This document shows positions 61,957 to 64,000 of a stretch of DNA of 64,000 bases, piece after piece. The DNA comes from Xanthobacteraceae bacterium (lineage in GTDB: Bacteria > Pseudomonadota > Alphaproteobacteria > Rhizobiales > Xanthobacteraceae). Both the position numbers and the translations under genes were made by a program. The notes under the pieces were generated by a model. The model was given only the letters and a program-made list of their open reading frames with translations. It did no database searches and was not told the origin of the DNA. The number at the start of each line of letters is the position of its first letter. Positions within the stretch are counted from its first letter, which is position 1. Location: contig JAMLIK010000001.1 in the NCBI GenBank assembly GCA_023954195.1, positions 1,600,628-1,664,627 of the forward strand, given 5' to 3'.

Positions 61957-63339
61957 ATGCACGCCGCCTTCGCGCCAGCCCCCGCCACGCCCGCGATCCC
62001 GATCCATTTCGTCACCGCCGCGAGCTGGGACACCATCGCGGCCACGCTGCCCGAGCCCTCGCGCCGCTTCGCGCAGGCGCAGAACTTCACCGGCAAGGCG
62101 GGCAAGTGCCTGGTGCTGCCGGCGGCGGGCGGCGACATCGACGCCGTGCTGTTCGGACTGGACGAGGCGACCAGCGCCCGGCACGACCCGTTCCAGCCGG
62201 GACTGTTGCCCGGCCTGCTGCCGCCCGGCGTCTACCGCTTCGCCAACGCCGCCCACGACGTCCGTCTCGCGACGCTGGCCTTCGCGCTGGGCCACTACCG
62301 GTTCGCGCGCTATCGCAAGAACGACGCGCCGCAGGCGCGGCTGGTGCCGCCGGAGGGCGTCGATATCGACGACATCTCGCGCATCGCCGAGGCTGCCCGG
62401 CTGGCGCGCGACCTCATCAACACGCCGGCCAACGACATGGGTCCGGCGGAGCTGGAGGCGGCCGCGCGCGACCTCGCCGCCGGCTACGACACCAGCTTCG
62501 ACTGCGTCATCGGCGACGACTTGCTGCGCCAGAACTTCCCGCTGATCCACGCCGTGGGCATGGCATCGCCGCGCGCGCCGCGGCTGATCGATTTTTCGTG
62601 GGGCGATCCCGCGCATCCGAAAGTCACGCTGGTCGGCAAGGGGGTCTGCTTCGACACCGGCGGCGTCGACCTCAAATCCGCCTCCGGCATGCTGCTGATG
62701 AAGAAGGACATGGGCGGCGCCGCCAATGTGCTGGCGCTGGCTCAAATGGTGATGGACGCCGGGCTGAAGCTGCGCTTGCGCGTGCTGATCCCCGCCGTTG
62801 AGAATTCCGTCGCCGGCGATGCCTTCCGCCCGCTCGATGTATTCCCCTCGCGCAAGGGTCTTTCCGTCGAGATCGGCAACACCGACGCCGAGGGCCGGCT
62901 GGTGCTGGCCGACGCGCTGGCGCTGGCCGACGAGGACAAGCCGGACCTCCTGATCGACCTCGGCACGCTCACCGGCGCGGCGCGGGTGGCGCTCGGCCCC
63001 GACCTGCCGCCGTTCTACACCGGCGACGAGACGCTCGCCGCCGATCTGGCGCAATGCGCGCGCGAGGAACGCGACCCGTTGTGGCGGATGCCGCTGTGGC
63101 CGGCTTACGACGCCTGGCTCGACTCGAAAGTGGCCGACCTCAACAACGCGCCGTCGAACGGTTTTGCCGGCTCGGTCACCTGCGCGCTGTTCCTGCAACG
63201 CTTCGTCGCCGCCGCCACGAGCTGGCTCCACGTCGATATCTACGGCTGGACGCCGGTCGCCAAGCCGGCGCGCCCCGAAGGCGGCGAATGCCAGGCCGCG
63301 CGCGCCATCTTCCGCCTGTTGAGCCGGCGCTATGGATGA
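61957..63339 (+). CDS. Leucyl aminopeptidase family protein (M17)
   Basis: A 460-residue metallo-aminopeptidase. The metal and active-site region runs from VGKGVCFDTGGVDLKSASGM near residue 227 through MKKDMGGAANV to the signature NTDAEGRLVLADAL at about 308-321. It releases N-terminal residues from peptides in the cytoplasm. Downstream the start of the NlpC/P60 gene overlaps its end by eight bases, so the two enzymes of peptide or wall turnover are coupled. Confidence 0.93.
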   Translation: MHAAFAPAPATPAIPIHFVTAASWDTIAATLPEPSRRFAQAQNFTGKAGKCLVLPAAGGDIDAVLFGLDEATSARHDPFQPGLLPGLLPPGVYRFANAAHDVRLATLAFALGHYRFARYRKNDAPQARLVPPEGVDIDDISRIAEAARLARDLINTPANDMGPAELEAAARDLAAGYDTSFDCVIGDDLLRQNFPLIHAVGMASPRAPRLIDFSWGDPAHPKVTLVGKGVCFDTGGVDLKSASGMLLMKKDMGGAANVLALAQMVMDAGLKLRLRVLIPAVENSVAGDAFRPLDVFPSRKGLSVEIGNTDAEGRLVLADALALADEDKPDLLIDLGTLTGAARVALGPDLPPFYTGDETLAADLAQCAREERDPLWRMPLWPAYDAWLDSKVADLNNAPSNGFAGSVTCALFLQRFVAAATSWLHVDIYGWTPVAKPARPEGGECQAARAIFRLLSRRYG

Positions 63340-64000
63340 TCCGCGCCTCACCCCGGCGCGGCCCGATCTCGCCGCGCGCTATCTCGAAGGCAAGGTGCGC
63401 GCCGCGCGCTTCGCCGACGGCGAAATTTTCGAAGTGATCGCGCCGCTGGCCCCGGTGCGCGACGCGCCGCGCGACAACGCGATGCTGCAAACCGAGGCGC
63501 TGCACGGCGAGCGCGTCACCATTTACGACCGCCCCGATGAAGGCTGGGCGTGGGGCCAGTTGGAGTCCGACGGCTATGTCGGCTGGCTGCCGGACGCGGC
63601 GCTGGCGCCGGCCGGCTCCGCGCCGACCCACAAGGTGACGGCGCTGCGCACCTTCGTGTTTCCCGGCCCCTCGATCAAGCTGCCGCCGCGCGCGGCGCTG
63701 GCGCTCGGCAGCCTGGTCGCGGTCGCGCGGACCGAAAGCGATTTCGCGATCACGCTCGACGGCGGCCATCTGCCGGCGCGCCACCTCGCGCCGCGCGACC
63801 ATCGCGAGCCGGATTTCGTCACGGTGGCCGAGCGCTTCATCGGCACGCCGTATCTATGGGGCGGCAAGTCGAGCCTCGGCATCGACTGTTCGGGCCTGGT
63901 TCAGGTGTCGCTGACCGCGGGCGGCGTCGGCGCGCCGCGCGACAGCGACATGCAGGAGGCGAGCCTCGGGGCCGACGTGCCGCTGGCGCAGATCGGCCGG
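63332..64000 (+). CDS. NlpC/P60 family peptidase (3' end missing)
   Basis: The gene runs off the window after 223 codons. An N-terminal SH3-like part (about 35-150: GERVTIYDRPDEGWAWGQLE) is followed by an NlpC/P60 domain beginning near residue 165: FIGTPYLWGGKSSLGIDCSG with the catalytic Cys186 in DCSGLV. The catalytic His should lie beyond the end. Such proteins cut gamma-D-glutamyl-diaminopimelate bonds in peptidoglycan fragments. ATG 63332 overlaps the aminopeptidase stop. Confidence 0.88.
   Translation, partial: MDDPRLTPARPDLAARYLEGKVRAARFADGEIFEVIAPLAPVRDAPRDNAMLQTEALHGERVTIYDRPDEGWAWGQLESDGYVGWLPDAALAPAGSAPTHKVTALRTFVFPGPSIKLPPRAALALGSLVAVARTESDFAITLDGGHLPARHLAPRDHREPDFVTVAERFIGTPYLWGGKSSLGIDCSGLVQVSLTAGGVGAPRDSDMQEASLGADVPLAQIGR

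Overview
The window is a high-GC alphaproteobacterial chromosome segment that reads as a member of the Nitrobacteraceae (Bradyrhizobium/Rhodopseudomonas group), most like Rhodopseudomonas. The reasons are the gene content and order, the many CoA-thioester catabolic genes, the dispersed hairpin repeats between genes, and a complete Tad/Flp pilus locus. No rRNA, tRNA, CRISPR array, transposase or phage gene was seen. Both window edges cut a gene.

Region 1 (1-15.8 kb) is dominated by a uptake-and-activation cluster that matches, as far as I recall it, the order of the Rhodopseudomonas palustris p-coumarate (cou/tar) locus: a MarR repressor, a Liv-type ABC transporter with a permease-ATPase fusion, its binding protein, an SDR dehydrogenase, a feruloyl/p-coumaroyl-CoA synthetase, an enoyl-CoA hydratase/lyase, a DUF3237 protein and a TRAP transporter. 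Near-identical palindromes lie at the regulator/ABC divergent promoter (3190-3206) and upstream of the TRAP binding protein (15757-15773). A related palindrome lies just upstream of the hydratase (11744-11758). Together they suggest one MarR regulon. A partial solute-binding protein and a glycerate 2-kinase precede the cluster.

Region 2 (15.9-37.3 kb) is a second acyl-CoA catabolism zone. A leftward run holds a nitroreductase, three acyl-CoA dehydrogenases (two of them tandem duplicates), a second feruloyl-CoA-synthase-like ligase, a crotonase, an SDR and a TetR regulator. It faces a rightward thiolase and acyl-CoA ligase. That is a full beta-oxidation set with an unknown substrate. An epoxide hydrolase, a TonB-like protein, an amidase, an AidB-like dehydrogenase and another crotonase follow.

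Region 3 (37.4-49.2 kb) is mixed: DUF1127, a LysR regulator, VanZ-like, an M20 deacetylase, a hydroxyacid dehydrogenase, an acyl-CoA synthetase, a CHASE-type HWE histidine kinase with a degenerate ATP site, an ABM-domain protein, and an RNA-chaperone trio (RhlE-like helicase, IF-1, cold-shock protein).

Region 4 (49.3-61.9 kb) is the Tad pilus locus. Leftward genes encode two TadE/G pseudopilins and a stand-alone secretin-N domain protein. Rightward genes are flp, cpaA, cpaB, cpaC, cpaD, cpaE, cpaF, tadB and tadC, and a leftward tadD closes it. A perfect TTAA-N7-TTAAC box, the CtrA-type motif, lies upstream of the TadE operon, with weaker matches near flp and cpaB. Family repeats have inserted between cpaE/cpaF and tadB/tadC. 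The window ends with an M17 aminopeptidase overlapping a truncated NlpC/P60 gene.
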